NCBI RefSeq assembly: GCF_902833045.1
Contig: NZ_CADFDU010000010.1
Span: 218,056 to 282,055, forward strand
Source: Burkholderia sp. BCC0322
GTDB taxonomy: Bacteria > Pseudomonadota > Gammaproteobacteria > Burkholderiales > Burkholderiaceae
Length of the DNA: 64,000 nt
Reading direction: 5' to 3'
Part shown: positions 1 to 10,336 of the stretch, piece by piece
Position numbering within the stretch: position 1 is the first letter of the stretch
Layout of the letters: each line of letters begins with the position of its first letter
Made by a program: the position numbers and the translations under genes
Notes under the pieces: generated by a model
Databases searched by the model: none
The model's input: the letters and a program-made list of their open reading frames with translations, nothing else
Told to the model about the DNA's origin: nothing

Positions 1-43
1 ATTTGCGTTTCTGCGCAGACACCATGGCTGGCGGCTTCGATAA

Positions 44-1075
<1,032 letters not shown>

Positions 1076-1189
1076 GCGGCGCGGGCAGCATGCGCGCGAA
1101 TGCGCTGCGCGTGCCGGACGGTATCGGGCCGGCGCGCGGCAATCAGCGCGCCACGTGCGCAAGCGAGCGTCGATGCACGCGCCGCTTCA

Positions 1190-1600
1190 TCACGATGCAT
1201 GCGCCGGCGCGGACGCGTGGCACACCGCCTCGACCCGATTGCCGGCCGGGTCGACGAGAAACGCGCCGTAGTAGTCGCCGTGGTAATGCGGCCGCAAGCC
1301 GGGTTCACCGTCGGACTGCCCACCCGTCGCAAGGCCCGCTTCGAAAAACGCGTCGACCTGCTCGCGGCTCGCGGCCTTGAAGCACCAGTGCCGCTTGCTC
1401 GCGCCGATTTCAGCGGGATCCAGATAGACCGCCAGGCAAGTCGATGCAGTGTCGTTCGCATTGCAGCGCTCGCCATAGCCGAGCGCGGTCGGCCGGTCAT
1501 AGACCTTGGCTGCGCCCAGCGCGGCCATGATGGCATCGTAGAAAGGGCGTGCCAGGTCGATATCCGGCACGCCGATCGACACGTGATCGAGAAGTTGCAT
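1190..1600 (-). CDS. VOC (glyoxalase/dioxygenase superfamily) protein
   Basis: A 136-residue single-domain member of the vicinal oxygen chelate fold, the metal-dependent superfamily of glyoxalases, dioxygenases and resistance proteins. The start MQLLDHVSIGVPD has the usual first strand with a metal-ligand His. The end reads YYGAFLVDPAGNRVEAV, the usual last strand with the DPxGN turn and a Glu ligand. The substrate cannot be told from sequence. It faces trpS tail to tail, and a second, unrelated-looking VOC gene follows on the same strand about 240 bases upstream. Confidence 0.85.
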   Translation of the reverse strand: MQLLDHVSIGVPDIDLARPFYDAIMAALGAAKVYDRPTALGYGERCNANDTASTCLAVYLDPAEIGASKRHWCFKAASREQVDAFFEAGLATGGQSDGEPGLRPHYHGDYYGAFLVDPAGNRVEAVCHASAPAHAS

Positions 1601-1841
1601 CGTATCGACTCCGTTGAAGGGCAGACGAGTCTACCTGAGCGCGGCATTTCGCACCGGAGTCACCCTGCCGCTCGCGGGCGATACGTGAGCGCCCGGCACC
1701 GTCACGTGCGATGTCGTTCGCGCCGCCGGCGGGTGCAGAACGAATGCGTGCGACGCATCCAGCGCCGCACACAGGAGTGCAGCTGGATGCACCGTGCGTC
1801 GCCGCTCGCGGTACGCTGAGCGCCTCGCGCGACGCATTGCG

Positions 1842-2228
1842 TCACTTCATCTGCATCAGCTGAATCAGGTTCCCGCACGTATCGTCGATGACCGCGACGC
1901 GCACGGGCCCCGCGTCCATCGGCTCCAGCGTGAAGCGCACATCGAGATCCGTGAGCCGCGCGAACGCCGCATCGAGATCGTCGACCTGGAACGATGCCGC
2001 CGGGATGCCGTCCTCGTACAACGCCTGCTTGTAAGGCCCGACCGCGCGATGGTTGCTCGGCTCGAGCAGCAGTTCCGTGCCGTCCGGCTGGTCCTTCGAC
2101 ACCACGGTCAGCCAGCGGTACTCGCCCACCGGCACGTTGTTCTTCAGCTTGAAACCGAGCTTGTCGGTATAGAACGTCAACGCCTTGTCCTGATCGTCGA
2201 CAAAGATACTCGTCACGTAGATTCGCAT
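1842..2228 (-). CDS. VOC family protein
   Basis: A 128-residue VOC-fold protein beginning MRIYVTSIFVDDQDKAL and containing FYTDKLGF, the classic first beta-alpha unit of small glyoxalase-like proteins. The C-terminal strand reads DDTCGNLIQL where most relatives have D-P-x-G-N. The ATG at 2228 follows AGGAGAGG at good spacing, so the longer upstream frame is not used. These proteins are often stress or resistance related, but the substrate is unknown. It is separate from the downstream VOC gene and not obviously co-transcribed with it. Confidence 0.85.
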   Translation of the reverse strand: MRIYVTSIFVDDQDKALTFYTDKLGFKLKNNVPVGEYRWLTVVSKDQPDGTELLLEPSNHRAVGPYKQALYEDGIPAASFQVDDLDAAFARLTDLDVRFTLEPMDAGPVRVAVIDDTCGNLIQLMQMK

Positions 2229-2305
2229 GTCAGCCTCTCCTGAACAGGCAAACGCCATTCTAGCGCCCGACGCGATCCACGCCTTCCGCGCTTGCGCGCC
2301 CCCGC

Positions 2306-3226
2306 TCACGTGATCTGGTACGTCGACGCCGGTACAAATTCCTCCGGCAGCGGGCGATCGCCCAGTTCGAGCACCGACCGCTCGATCGTGCGCGTCATCG
2401 CATCGAGCGCCAGCGCGTTCGGCGCGAGGCCGAACGGCTCGGCCACTTCGCTCGCGATCGCTTCGAGCGCGATCAGCGTGTACGAGATGAATACGCAGAT
2501 CAGCGGCGTGAAGAACTCCGTCGAATCGACGAGGCCGAACGGCAGCAGCACGCAGTACGCATACACGGTGCGATGCAGCAGCACGCTGTACGAGAACGGG
2601 ATCGGCGTCGACAGGATGCGTTCGCAACCACCGACCGATTTGCCGACCTCGTCGAGCTGCGTCTCGAACATCCAGCAGATCGCGTCACTGCCGGGCGCGC
2701 GGCCCAGCGCGCGGACAATGCCACCGCGCAGTTCGTCGAGGATCGCGACGGGCTTGAAGCATTTGCCGCCAAGCTCGGCCGTGCGTTGCGCACCGAGAAT
2801 GCGCTGCAGGTCCGCGGTCGGATCGGTATGACGAAGCTGATGCTTCAGCGCATAGGTGAGCGCGATCAGCAGGTCGGCGAGCCGGTTGCGCTCGGCGTCG
2901 CTCACGCTGTCGGGCAGGTAGCGATTCAGCTGCGACGTCAGCGCGCGCGCCGCGATCAGCAGGCTGCCCCACAGATGCCGCGCCTCCTTGAAGCGCTCGA
3001 AGCTCGCGTTGTTGCGAAACCCGAGGAAGATCGCGAGCGCGAGTCCGAACAGCGTGAACGGCGCGGTGTTCAGCGGGATCTTCTCGCCGAAGATGCGCCC
3101 GTTCGTGAAGACCGCCAGCGTGCTGACGATCGCCATGAACACGAGCTGCGGAATGATCGATTGCAGCACGGAGCCGTTCCAGACGAACAGCATCCTGAGC
3201 CAGTTTTGTTGTGGTCGGACGATCAT
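2306..3226 (-). CDS. bestrophin-like anion channel family protein
   Basis: A 306-residue integral membrane protein of the bacterial bestrophin/UPF0187 family (chloride-channel fold). It starts MIVRPQQNWLRMLFVWNGSV, with family features F-x-W-x-G-S and later GFRNNASFERFKEARHLWG (about residues 67-85), the signature region with the R-x-R/E-E segment. A first membrane span is at about residues 25-45, and a late pair around residues 225-265 (YCVLLPFGLVDSTEFFTPL). The start at 3226 removes a low-quality N-terminal extension. Transport specificity is inferred from family only. Confidence 0.85.
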   Translation of the reverse strand: MIVRPQQNWLRMLFVWNGSVLQSIIPQLVFMAIVSTLAVFTNGRIFGEKIPLNTAPFTLFGLALAIFLGFRNNASFERFKEARHLWGSLLIAARALTSQLNRYLPDSVSDAERNRLADLLIALTYALKHQLRHTDPTADLQRILGAQRTAELGGKCFKPVAILDELRGGIVRALGRAPGSDAICWMFETQLDEVGKSVGGCERILSTPIPFSYSVLLHRTVYAYCVLLPFGLVDSTEFFTPLICVFISYTLIALEAIASEVAEPFGLAPNALALDAMTRTIERSVLELGDRPLPEEFVPASTYQIT

Positions 3227-3417
3227 GGTGTTTTCTCGACTGCGAGGGGATGCATCAAACGGCACGCCGGCGCCCGATGCGCAACGGCCCGCGCGTGGCG
3301 GGCCGCTGTCGGGTGCATGCCGGGCACGGGCGCCGAGCTGCGCTGCGCGTGATGATACGCCCGCGCCCGCTGCACCCGCTGCGCCCGTCACATCGGGCGG
3401 CGCTCAGCGATAGCCGC

Positions 3418-4425
3418 TCAGTGATAGCCGATATCGCCCTCGCGCACCTTGCCGCGAAACACGCGGTACTGCATCGCGTTGTACACGAGGATGATCGGCA
3501 GCACGATCACGGTGCCGACGAGCGCGAACAGCTGGCTCGAATGGCTCGACGACGCATCCCAGATCGACAGCGACGGCGGCACGATGTTCGGCCAGATGCT
3601 GATCACGAGCCCCGTGTAGCCGAGGAACACGAGCGCGAGCGTCAACAGGAACGGCGTGGCCTCGTGCTCGCGTTTCACCGTGCGGAAGATGCCCCACACG
3701 CACGCGACGACGAGAACCGGCACCGGCAGGAACCAGCCGAGGTTGCCGCTGCCGAACCAGCGATGCGCGACGGCCGGCAGCCCGATCACGGTCCACAGGC
3801 TGACCACGCCCATCACGGCGAGCAGCACGCCCGCGAGCGGTTTCATCAGGAGCCGCATCTTGCGCTGCAGTTCGCCGTCGACCTTCAGGATCAGCCAGCC
3901 GCAGCCGAGCGTCGCATACGTGACGAGCACGCCGATCCCGCACAGCAGGCTGAACGGCGACAGCCAGTCGAACGGCCCGCCCGCGAACTGGTGGTTCTCG
4001 ATCTTGATGCCTTGCAGCAGCGACCCGAGCACGATCCCCTGGCAGAACGCGGCGAGTGCGGAGCCGCCGATGAACGCGAGATCCCACATGTGTTGCGTGC
4101 GCGTGGCCTTCGCGCGCAGCTCGAACGCCGCGCCCCGGAAGATCAGCCCGACCAGCATCAGCACCAGCGGCAGATAGTTCGCCGGCAGCAGCGTCGAATA
4201 CACGACCGGGAATGCGCCGTAGAGCCCGGCGCCGCCGAGCACCAGGAACGTCTCGTTGCCGTCCCACACCGGCGCGACGGTGTCGAGCATCACCTGGCGC
4301 TCGGCCTTCGCGTCGAAGAACGGAAACAGCAGGCCGATACCGAGATCGAAGCCGTCCAGCATCACGTAGATGAATACGCCGAGGCCGATGATCGCGGCCC
4401 ACACGACAGGAAGATCGATTTGCAT
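3418..4425 (-). CDS. cydB: cytochrome bd quinol oxidase subunit II (CIO type)
   Basis: Subunit II of a cytochrome bd terminal oxidase, an inner-membrane quinol:oxygen oxidoreductase. At 335 residues it has about eight or nine hydrophobic spans and the family signature IYVMLDGFDLGIGLLFPFF near residues 19-37. It lies three bases downstream of the subunit I stop, so the two are one operon. The shorter subunits and subunit I sequence resemble the cyanide-insensitive oxidase (CioAB) of pseudomonads more than E. coli CydAB. No CydX-like small ORF was found after it. Confidence 0.93.
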   Translation of the reverse strand: MQIDLPVVWAAIIGLGVFIYVMLDGFDLGIGLLFPFFDAKAERQVMLDTVAPVWDGNETFLVLGGAGLYGAFPVVYSTLLPANYLPLVLMLVGLIFRGAAFELRAKATRTQHMWDLAFIGGSALAAFCQGIVLGSLLQGIKIENHQFAGGPFDWLSPFSLLCGIGVLVTYATLGCGWLILKVDGELQRKMRLLMKPLAGVLLAVMGVVSLWTVIGLPAVAHRWFGSGNLGWFLPVPVLVVACVWGIFRTVKREHEATPFLLTLALVFLGYTGLVISIWPNIVPPSLSIWDASSSHSSQLFALVGTVIVLPIILVYNAMQYRVFRGKVREGDIGYH

Positions 4426-4428
4426 GGC

Positions 4429-5829
4429 TTACTCCGCTTCGGTGACGTTCAGCGGCGTGGACAGCGCGCTCTTGCGCAGCCCCGGATGGCGGTGCAGCTC
4501 GATATACCCGGCCTGCGCGGCCGGCCCGCGCTTCATCAGTTTCAACATGTAATAGATACCCGTTCCGAACACCAGGAAATACACGACCACGAAGATCAGC
4601 AGCGACACGCCAACCTGCTGCGCGCTGAGCGGCGCCACCGAATCGACGGTGCGCAGCACGCCGTACACGGTCCATGGCTGCCGCCCGACCTCGGTGGTGA
4701 TCCAGCCGGCCAGCAGCGCGAGGATGCCCGACGGCCCCATCGCCACCACGAACCACTGGAACCAGCGCGTTTCATACAGGCGCCCGCCCCTTCTCAGCAG
4801 CAGCCCGAGCAGCGCGGTGAGCAGCATCAGCATCCCGAGGCCCGCCATGATCCGGAACGTCCAGAACACGATCGGCGAATACGGGCGGTCCTGCGGCGGG
4901 AATTCCTTCAAGCCGCGAATCTCGCCGTCCCAGCTGTGCGTGAGGATCAGGCTGCCGAGGTGCGGCACCTGGATCGCATAGCGCGTGGTTTCGGCCTGCA
5001 TGTCGGGCAACCCGACGAGGTTCAGCGCGGTGCCGCCCTTCTCGGTTTCCCACAGCCCTTCGATCGCCGCGATCTTCGCCGGCTGGTATTCGCGCGTGTT
5101 CAGCCCGTGCGCATCGCCGACGACGATCTGGATCGGCGCGAGCACCAGCAACATCCACAGCGCCATCGAGAAGCTGCGCTTCACCGGCTCGTCGCGACGG
5201 CCCTTGAGCAGGTGCCACGCGCCGCACGCGGCGACGATGAAGCCGGCGACGATGAACGCCGCGATCGTCATGTGCACGAGCCGGTACGGGAACGACGGGT
5301 TGAAGACGACCTTGAACCAGTCGACCGGCACGACGAGGCCGTTCTCGATCTTGTAGCCCTGCGGCGTCTGCATGAAGCTGTTCGACGCGAGGATCCAGAA
5401 CGTCGAGATCAGCGTGCCGACCGCGACCATCAGCGTCGCGAAGAAGTGGGCGCGCGGGCTGACGCGTTGCCAGCCGAACAGCATCACGCCGAGGAAGCCG
5501 GCTTCGAGGAAGAACGCCGTCAACACTTCATAGGTGAGCAGCGGGCCCGTGATGTTGCCCGCGACGCGCGAGAAACCGGCCCAGTTGGTGCCGAACTCGT
5601 ACGCCATCACGACGCCGGAGACCACGCCCATCCCGAAGCCGATCGCGAAGATCTTCGACCAGAACTGGAACATCGATTTGTAGGCGGCATCGCCGGTGAC
5701 GAGGTAGCGCCATTCCAGCACTGCCAGGAAGCTCGCCATGCCGATGCTGATCGCGGGAAACACGATGTGGAACGACACCGTGAACGCGAATTGCAATCGG
5801 GCGAGATGGAACGCATCGAAGATTTCCAT
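4429..5829 (-). CDS. cydA: cytochrome bd quinol oxidase subunit I (CIO type)
   Basis: Subunit I, which carries the haems and the quinol site. His21 in LQFAFTVSFHIVFP matches the E. coli CydA haem ligand His19. A second His in FPYRLVHMTIAAF matches His186, and the Met in FWTFRIMAGLG matches the b558 ligand region. GWITTEVGRQPW is the conserved late motif with the acidic haem-cluster residue. The 466-residue length and short quinol loop fit the cyanide-insensitive group. ATG 5829 is chosen because homology starts at MEIFDAFHLARLQF; the ribosome binding site is weak. It probably supports respiration at low oxygen or under cyanide or other cytochrome oxidase inhibitors. Confidence 0.94.
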   Translation of the reverse strand: MEIFDAFHLARLQFAFTVSFHIVFPAISIGMASFLAVLEWRYLVTGDAAYKSMFQFWSKIFAIGFGMGVVSGVVMAYEFGTNWAGFSRVAGNITGPLLTYEVLTAFFLEAGFLGVMLFGWQRVSPRAHFFATLMVAVGTLISTFWILASNSFMQTPQGYKIENGLVVPVDWFKVVFNPSFPYRLVHMTIAAFIVAGFIVAACGAWHLLKGRRDEPVKRSFSMALWMLLVLAPIQIVVGDAHGLNTREYQPAKIAAIEGLWETEKGGTALNLVGLPDMQAETTRYAIQVPHLGSLILTHSWDGEIRGLKEFPPQDRPYSPIVFWTFRIMAGLGMLMLLTALLGLLLRRGGRLYETRWFQWFVVAMGPSGILALLAGWITTEVGRQPWTVYGVLRTVDSVAPLSAQQVGVSLLIFVVVYFLVFGTGIYYMLKLMKRGPAAQAGYIELHRHPGLRKSALSTPLNVTEAE

Positions 5830-6254
5830 GACCGTAATTTGCTCGTGGTTGTGAGGACGTACGCTCGAAGCAGGAAATCGCGCGACGGCTTGGCGACAAC
5901 ACATGCGAACACCAACGGTCACTCGCATGGCATCGAAGCGTGAATGACGATATCGCGTTTGCAACGATACTCGCAATCGTTCGAGCGTGCGTCGAAACTG
6001 TGCTGCTTGCGCTGCCGAAGATGTGTGTACGGAAAACACATTTCGTGCCGGCGGGACGGTCGGCTGTACTGCTTTCCGCGTGGCGGCGCTGTGCATCCGG
6101 CGTGCCCTTCATCCCCGCTAACATCCGCTGCAACGCCTGCCCACGGCCACGCCGAGCCCCTCGGCCACGCCCGCCCGGCAGCATCGAATCCCCTGGTCCG
6201 GCGCACGCGCCCGACCCGGCCGGGCAGCCGGCCGATCCGCCTGGAGAAAACCGC
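5830..6254. other. divergent intergenic region, cydA / fdhD
   Basis: This 425-base stretch separates the cyd operon (minus) from the molybdenum cofactor genes (plus) and must hold both promoters. Open frames that cross it have shadow-like codon use. I looked for an FNR/ANR-type TTGAT-N4-ATCAA box, which would fit genes for microaerobic respiration, and did not see a convincing one. No RNA gene or repeat stands out. Confidence 0.5.
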
Positions 6255-7121
6255 ATGGAGTCCTGCATCCGCCGCGACGATCCGACCGGCAGCACCGCGT
6301 GTCGTGTGACACGTCACCGTGCCGGCGACGCACGGGACACCGTCGACCGTGTCGTCGACGAAACGCCGGTTGCACTCGTGTTCAACGGGATCGCGCACAC
6401 GGTCATGATGGCGACCCCGATCGACCTCGACGTGTTCGGCCTCGGCTTTGCGTTGAGCGAAGGCATCGTCGAGCGCGCGTCGGACGTTTTCGACATCGAA
6501 AGCGAATACCGGGCCGGCAGCGCCGAAGTGCGGCTTACCGTATCGCAGCAGGCGTTCATGGCGATGAAGGCGCACCGGCGCGCGCTGGCCGGCCGCACCG
6601 GCTGCGGCGTATGCGGAATCGAAAGCATTGCGCAGCTCGACCTGCACCCGCCGCGCATCGCCGCCGCCGGCGCGGCCGCCGGGATCGGCGCGGCATCGAT
6701 CGCGCGCGCCGCGCGCACGTTGCCGGCCCGTCAGACGCTGATGCGCGAGACGGGCGGCATCCATGCGGCCGCCTGGTGCGACCGCGACGGCGACGTGCTC
6801 GACGTGTTCGAGGACGTCGGCCGCCACAACGCGCTCGACAAGCTGATCGGCCGGCTCGCGCGGCGTCGTGCGAACCTGCACGACGGCTTCGTGTTCCTGT
6901 CGAGCCGGGCAAGCTACGAACTGGTGCGCAAGGCCGCGCGGGTCAGCATCCCGATGATCGCGACGATCTCGGCGCCGACGTCGCTCGCCATCGACATCGC
7001 CCGCGAAGCCGGCGTGCGGCTGCTCGGCTTCTGCCGCAACGACGGCTTCGTCGAATACGTGTCGCCCGACATCGCTCCCCTCTCTCATCCCGACCAACCG
7101 GCGCATCCGGCGCTTTCCTGA
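6255..7121 (+). CDS. fdhD: formate dehydrogenase accessory sulfurtransferase FdhD
   Basis: FdhD moves sulfur from a cysteine desulfurase to the molybdenum cofactor of formate dehydrogenases and is needed for their activity. The essential CxxC is seen as Cys117 and Cys120 in TGCGVCGIES. EDVGRHNALDKLIG and the FLSSRASYELVRKA stretch are standard FdhD motifs. ATG 6255 follows GGAG at good spacing and gives 288 residues, the normal length. Its TGA stop shares one base with the moeA ATG, so the two are translationally coupled. No formate dehydrogenase is in this window. Confidence 0.94.
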   Translation: MESCIRRDDPTGSTACRVTRHRAGDARDTVDRVVDETPVALVFNGIAHTVMMATPIDLDVFGLGFALSEGIVERASDVFDIESEYRAGSAEVRLTVSQQAFMAMKAHRRALAGRTGCGVCGIESIAQLDLHPPRIAAAGAAAGIGAASIARAARTLPARQTLMRETGGIHAAAWCDRDGDVLDVFEDVGRHNALDKLIGRLARRRANLHDGFVFLSSRASYELVRKAARVSIPMIATISAPTSLAIDIAREAGVRLLGFCRNDGFVEYVSPDIAPLSHPDQPAHPALS

Positions 7122-8335
7122 TGAAACCCCTGACCGATTTCGATACCGCGCAGCAGCATTTCGCGAGCGCGTTCGCGCCGCTCGCGGCCACCACGTCCAT
7201 CCCGGTCGCGCAAGCCGCCGGCCACGTGCTGGCCGCGCCGCTCACCGCCGTGCTCGACCAGCCACCGGCCGACCAGAGTGCGATGGACGGCTACGCCGTG
7301 CGTCACGCGGATCTCGCGCAAGGCGAACCGCTGCACGTCGCGCAGCGCTGCTATGCGGGCGACACGCCGGCACCGCTGGCCCGGCGCACGGCCGCGCGGA
7401 TCTTCACCGGCAGCGTGATACCGCCGGGCGCGGACACCGTCGTGATGCAGGAGCACGCACGCGAGCAGGACGGCTGGGTCGCATTCGACGCGCCGCAGCG
7501 CAGCGGCTCGCACATCCGCCGCCGCGGCGAGGAAGTGCGCGCCGGCGACCTGCTCGTGCCGGCCGGCGTACGCCTGGGCGCGATGCATGTCGGCGTCGCC
7601 GCCGCGCAGGGATTCGCGCGCGTCGACGTGCGCCCCGCGCTGCGTGTCGGCATCCTGACGACCGGCGACGAGCTCGTCGCGTGCGGGCAGCCGCGGGCGC
7701 CGCAACAGATTTACAACAGTAACGCGCCGATGCTCGCCTCGCTGGTCTCGGGAACCGGCGCCGATGTCGCGATGAGCCTGCATGCGGCCGACACCGCGGC
7801 GGCCGTCGATCGCGCGCTGCGCGATCTGCACGCGGGGTGCGACCTGGTGATCTGCGTCGGTGGCGCATCGGTCGGCGACAAGGATCTGCTGCGCCCCTCG
7901 CTGGACGCGCTCGGCGCATCGTTCATCGTCGCCGGCGTGCGCATGAAGCCGGGCAAGCCGGTTGCACTCGCACGGCTCGACACGCGGCCGGTGGTGCTGC
8001 TGCCCGGCAATCCGGGTGCCGCGATGACGGCGTTCGCGCTGTTCGTCGCGCCGCTGATCCGCCGCCTGCAGGGGCGCGATACACGCGTACCGGACGTGCC
8101 GTCGCTGCCGATCGACGCCGACTTCGAACCGGATGCGCAGCGCGAACGCTTCGTGCGCGTGCACTGCACGGTCGGCCTCGACGGCACGCCCGCCCTCGAT
8201 ACGCTGCGCCAGCAAGGCGCCGGCACGCTGCAGTCGCTCGTGCAGGCGAGCGGGCTGGCCCGGTTGCCGGCCGGGCAGCGCATCGCGTGCGGCGACGCCG
8301 TACCCTATTACGAATTCGCGCAGTGGCTCGCATGA
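7121..8335 (+). CDS. moeA: molybdopterin molybdenumtransferase MoeA
   Basis: MoeA inserts molybdate into adenylylated molybdopterin, the last step of cofactor synthesis. The 404-residue protein has the expected signatures: DQSAMDGYAV near residue 49, IFTGSVIPPGADTVV near 90, ILTTGDELV near 180, CVGGASVGDKD near 245 and LPGNPGAAM near 292. It overlaps the fdhD stop by one base and is followed about 200 bases later by moaA on the same strand. Confidence 0.95.
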   Translation: MKPLTDFDTAQQHFASAFAPLAATTSIPVAQAAGHVLAAPLTAVLDQPPADQSAMDGYAVRHADLAQGEPLHVAQRCYAGDTPAPLARRTAARIFTGSVIPPGADTVVMQEHAREQDGWVAFDAPQRSGSHIRRRGEEVRAGDLLVPAGVRLGAMHVGVAAAQGFARVDVRPALRVGILTTGDELVACGQPRAPQQIYNSNAPMLASLVSGTGADVAMSLHAADTAAAVDRALRDLHAGCDLVICVGGASVGDKDLLRPSLDALGASFIVAGVRMKPGKPVALARLDTRPVVLLPGNPGAAMTAFALFVAPLIRRLQGRDTRVPDVPSLPIDADFEPDAQRERFVRVHCTVGLDGTPALDTLRQQGAGTLQSLVQASGLARLPAGQRIACGDAVPYYEFAQWLA

Positions 8336-8543
8336 GCGCGACGCCGGACATTCGCCCGATCCGCGCCCTTCACCGCGCGGGCCACGCAGGCCGCCCGGCG
8401 AACTGTATTCCTGCAATTCGGGCGCGATTGTGTCCCTGCCGGAAAAACCCGGCGGACTATCCTCATGAAGAGGCTCGTCACGCGCCCTGCGCCTGCCCAT
8501 CCGCACACGCACGGCCGACCGGCGACGTCCCACCGCTTACTTC

Positions 8544-9668
8544 TTGCAGGCCGACGAACCGATCGTGAATGCCATCGTTTCCGCCGCACCGGCCGCTGCC
8601 GCACTTTCCGGCGGCGCATCGCCCGGCGCTTTCCCCCGCACGTCCGACACGCTTGGCCGCCCGCTGCGCGACCTGCGCCTGTCCGTGATCGATCAATGCA
8701 ATTTCCGCTGCGGCTACTGCATGCCGCGCGAAAGCTTCGGCGCCGACTATGCATTCATGCCGTCGTCCGAGCGGCTGTCGTTCGCGCAACTGGAAAAGAT
8801 CGCCCGCGCGTTCACGTCGCTCGGCGTCGAAAAAATCCGCATCACGGGCGGCGAGCCGCTGCTGCGCCGCAACCTCGAAGCGCTGATCGAACGCCTCGCC
8901 GCGCTGACGACCGTCGATGGCAAGCCCGTCGAAATCGCGCTGACGACCAACGGCTCGCTGCTGGCCGCGAAGGCGCGCACGCTGCGCGACGCGGGCCTGT
9001 CGCGCGTGACGGTCAGCCTCGATGCGCTCGACGATGCGGTGTTCCGCCGGATGAGCGACGCCGACGTGCCCGTGTCGCGCGTGCTGGCCGGCATCGAGGC
9101 CGCGCAGGCCGCCGGGCTCGCGCCGGTCAAGGTCAACGCGGTGATCGAGCGCGGCGCGAACGACGACCAGATCCTGCCGCTCGTGCGGCACTTCCGGCAG
9201 TCGGGCGTGACCGTGCGTTTCATCGAATACATGGATGTCGGCGGCGCGAGCTTCTGGTCCGGCGACAAGGTCGTGCCGGCCGCGCGCATGCGCGAGCTGA
9301 TCGACGCGCACTATCCGCTCGTGCTCGTCGGCGAACCGGGGCACGACGCGACCGCGATCCGTTGCGCGCACATCGACGGCGCGGGCGAAGTCGGCTTCAT
9401 CGCAAGCGTGTCGCATCCGTTTTGCGGCACCTGCTCGCGCGCCCGCGTGTCGGCCGACGGACAGCTCTACACGTGCCTGTTCGCGACGCAAGGCGCCGAC
9501 CTGCGGCCGTGGCTCGACGACGCGGCGTCGATCGCCGACCTCGCCGCCGCCGTGCGCGAGCGCTGGACGCACCGCGACGACCGCTACTCCGAGCGCCGGG
9601 CCGCACGACCGGCCCGTGCGCCGGGCAAGACCTATCCGACCGTGCGCATGTCGCTGGTCGGCGGCTGA
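8544..9668 (+). CDS. moaA: GTP 3',8-cyclase MoaA
   Basis: Radical SAM enzyme that starts molybdenum cofactor synthesis from GTP together with MoaC. The CNFRCGYC motif (CxxxCxxC, about residues 53-60) binds the SAM cluster. The C-terminal cluster ligands are in CGTCSRARVSADGQLYTC, and the chain ends in the functionally important Gly-Gly. No ATG precedes the conserved region in frame: the start is TTG at 8544 or GTG at 8565. Neither has a strong ribosome binding site, so the exact N-terminus is uncertain. No moaC is present in the window. Confidence 0.93.
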   Translation: MQADEPIVNAIVSAAPAAAALSGGASPGAFPRTSDTLGRPLRDLRLSVIDQCNFRCGYCMPRESFGADYAFMPSSERLSFAQLEKIARAFTSLGVEKIRITGGEPLLRRNLEALIERLAALTTVDGKPVEIALTTNGSLLAAKARTLRDAGLSRVTVSLDALDDAVFRRMSDADVPVSRVLAGIEAAQAAGLAPVKVNAVIERGANDDQILPLVRHFRQSGVTVRFIEYMDVGGASFWSGDKVVPAARMRELIDAHYPLVLVGEPGHDATAIRCAHIDGAGEVGFIASVSHPFCGTCSRARVSADGQLYTCLFATQGADLRPWLDDAASIADLAAAVRERWTHRDDRYSERRAARPARAPGKTYPTVRMSLVGG

Positions 9669-9714
9669 GGGGCCGCCGCGCGACACCGGACGCCCCGCTT
9701 ACAGGAGAACCGTC

Positions 9715-10284
9715 ATGACGACCTTCACCGCATCCCGCGCCGGGCAGCCGGACGATCCGTTGCACGCCGGCAGCCCCGCTCCCGACGGCACGACCGACCT
9801 GCACCCCGAGCCGCCACCGTCGATTGCCGCCGGCTTTGAAGTGCGCGTGCAGCACGCGTCGATCGATGCCGGCGCCGAGCTCGCGCCGATCGTTCGCAAT
9901 CCGAATGTCGGCGCGGTCGTGAATTTCCTCGGTGTCGTGCGCAACGAAGGCGACGTCGACGACGTGATCGCGCTCGAGGTCGAGCACTATCCGACGATGA
10001 CCGAACAGGCCCTGTGGAGCATCGTCGAGGAAGCCAGCGCACGCTGGCGGCTCGAAGCGATCAAGATCGTGCATCGGGTCGGGCGCATTCCGCTCGGCCA
10101 GGCGGTCGTGCTGGTCGTGGTGGCCGCCGCGCATCGGGGGTCCGCGTTCGATGCGTGCGAATTCCTGATGGACTTCCTGAAGACCCACGCACCGTTCTGG
10201 AAGAAGGAGATCCGCCACGACGGCGTATCCGGCTGGGTGGAGGCAAAAGCGCACGACGACCAGGCGATGCGGCGCTGGGGCTGA
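9715..10284 (+). CDS. moaE: molybdopterin synthase catalytic subunit MoaE
   Basis: The large subunit of molybdopterin synthase, which converts cyclic pyranopterin monophosphate to molybdopterin using MoaD thiocarboxylate. Conserved segments include VVNFLGVVRNEG, LEVEHYPTMTE, HRVGRIPLGQAVV and, near the end, FLKTHAPFWKKE with the catalytic Lys region. The first 40 or so residues are Pro/Ala/Asp rich and longer than usual, giving 189 residues against about 150 in E. coli. ATG 9715 has a clear AGGAG. moaD follows after about 50 bases. Confidence 0.94.
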   Translation: MTTFTASRAGQPDDPLHAGSPAPDGTTDLHPEPPPSIAAGFEVRVQHASIDAGAELAPIVRNPNVGAVVNFLGVVRNEGDVDDVIALEVEHYPTMTEQALWSIVEEASARWRLEAIKIVHRVGRIPLGQAVVLVVVAAAHRGSAFDACEFLMDFLKTHAPFWKKEIRHDGVSGWVEAKAHDDQAMRRWG

Positions 10285-10336
10285 GCGCGCGCGCCGCGCC
10301 CTTACCGATTCCGCCGATTCCTTTCAAGACATCGCA

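Noticed and set aside
3211-5943. A 910-codon open frame on the plus strand opposite cydAB
   Set aside because: It is a shadow of the cydB/cydA genes: very rich in Arg, His and Gln, with no domain, and opposite well-identified genes.
5830-6254. FNR/ANR site for the cyd or fdhD promoter
   Set aside because: No TTGAT-N4-ATCAA-like sequence with more than a chance match.
8336-8543. Possible molybdenum cofactor riboswitch before moaA
   Set aside because: The expected conserved stems could not be found. The short GC-rich hairpins here are ordinary for this composition.
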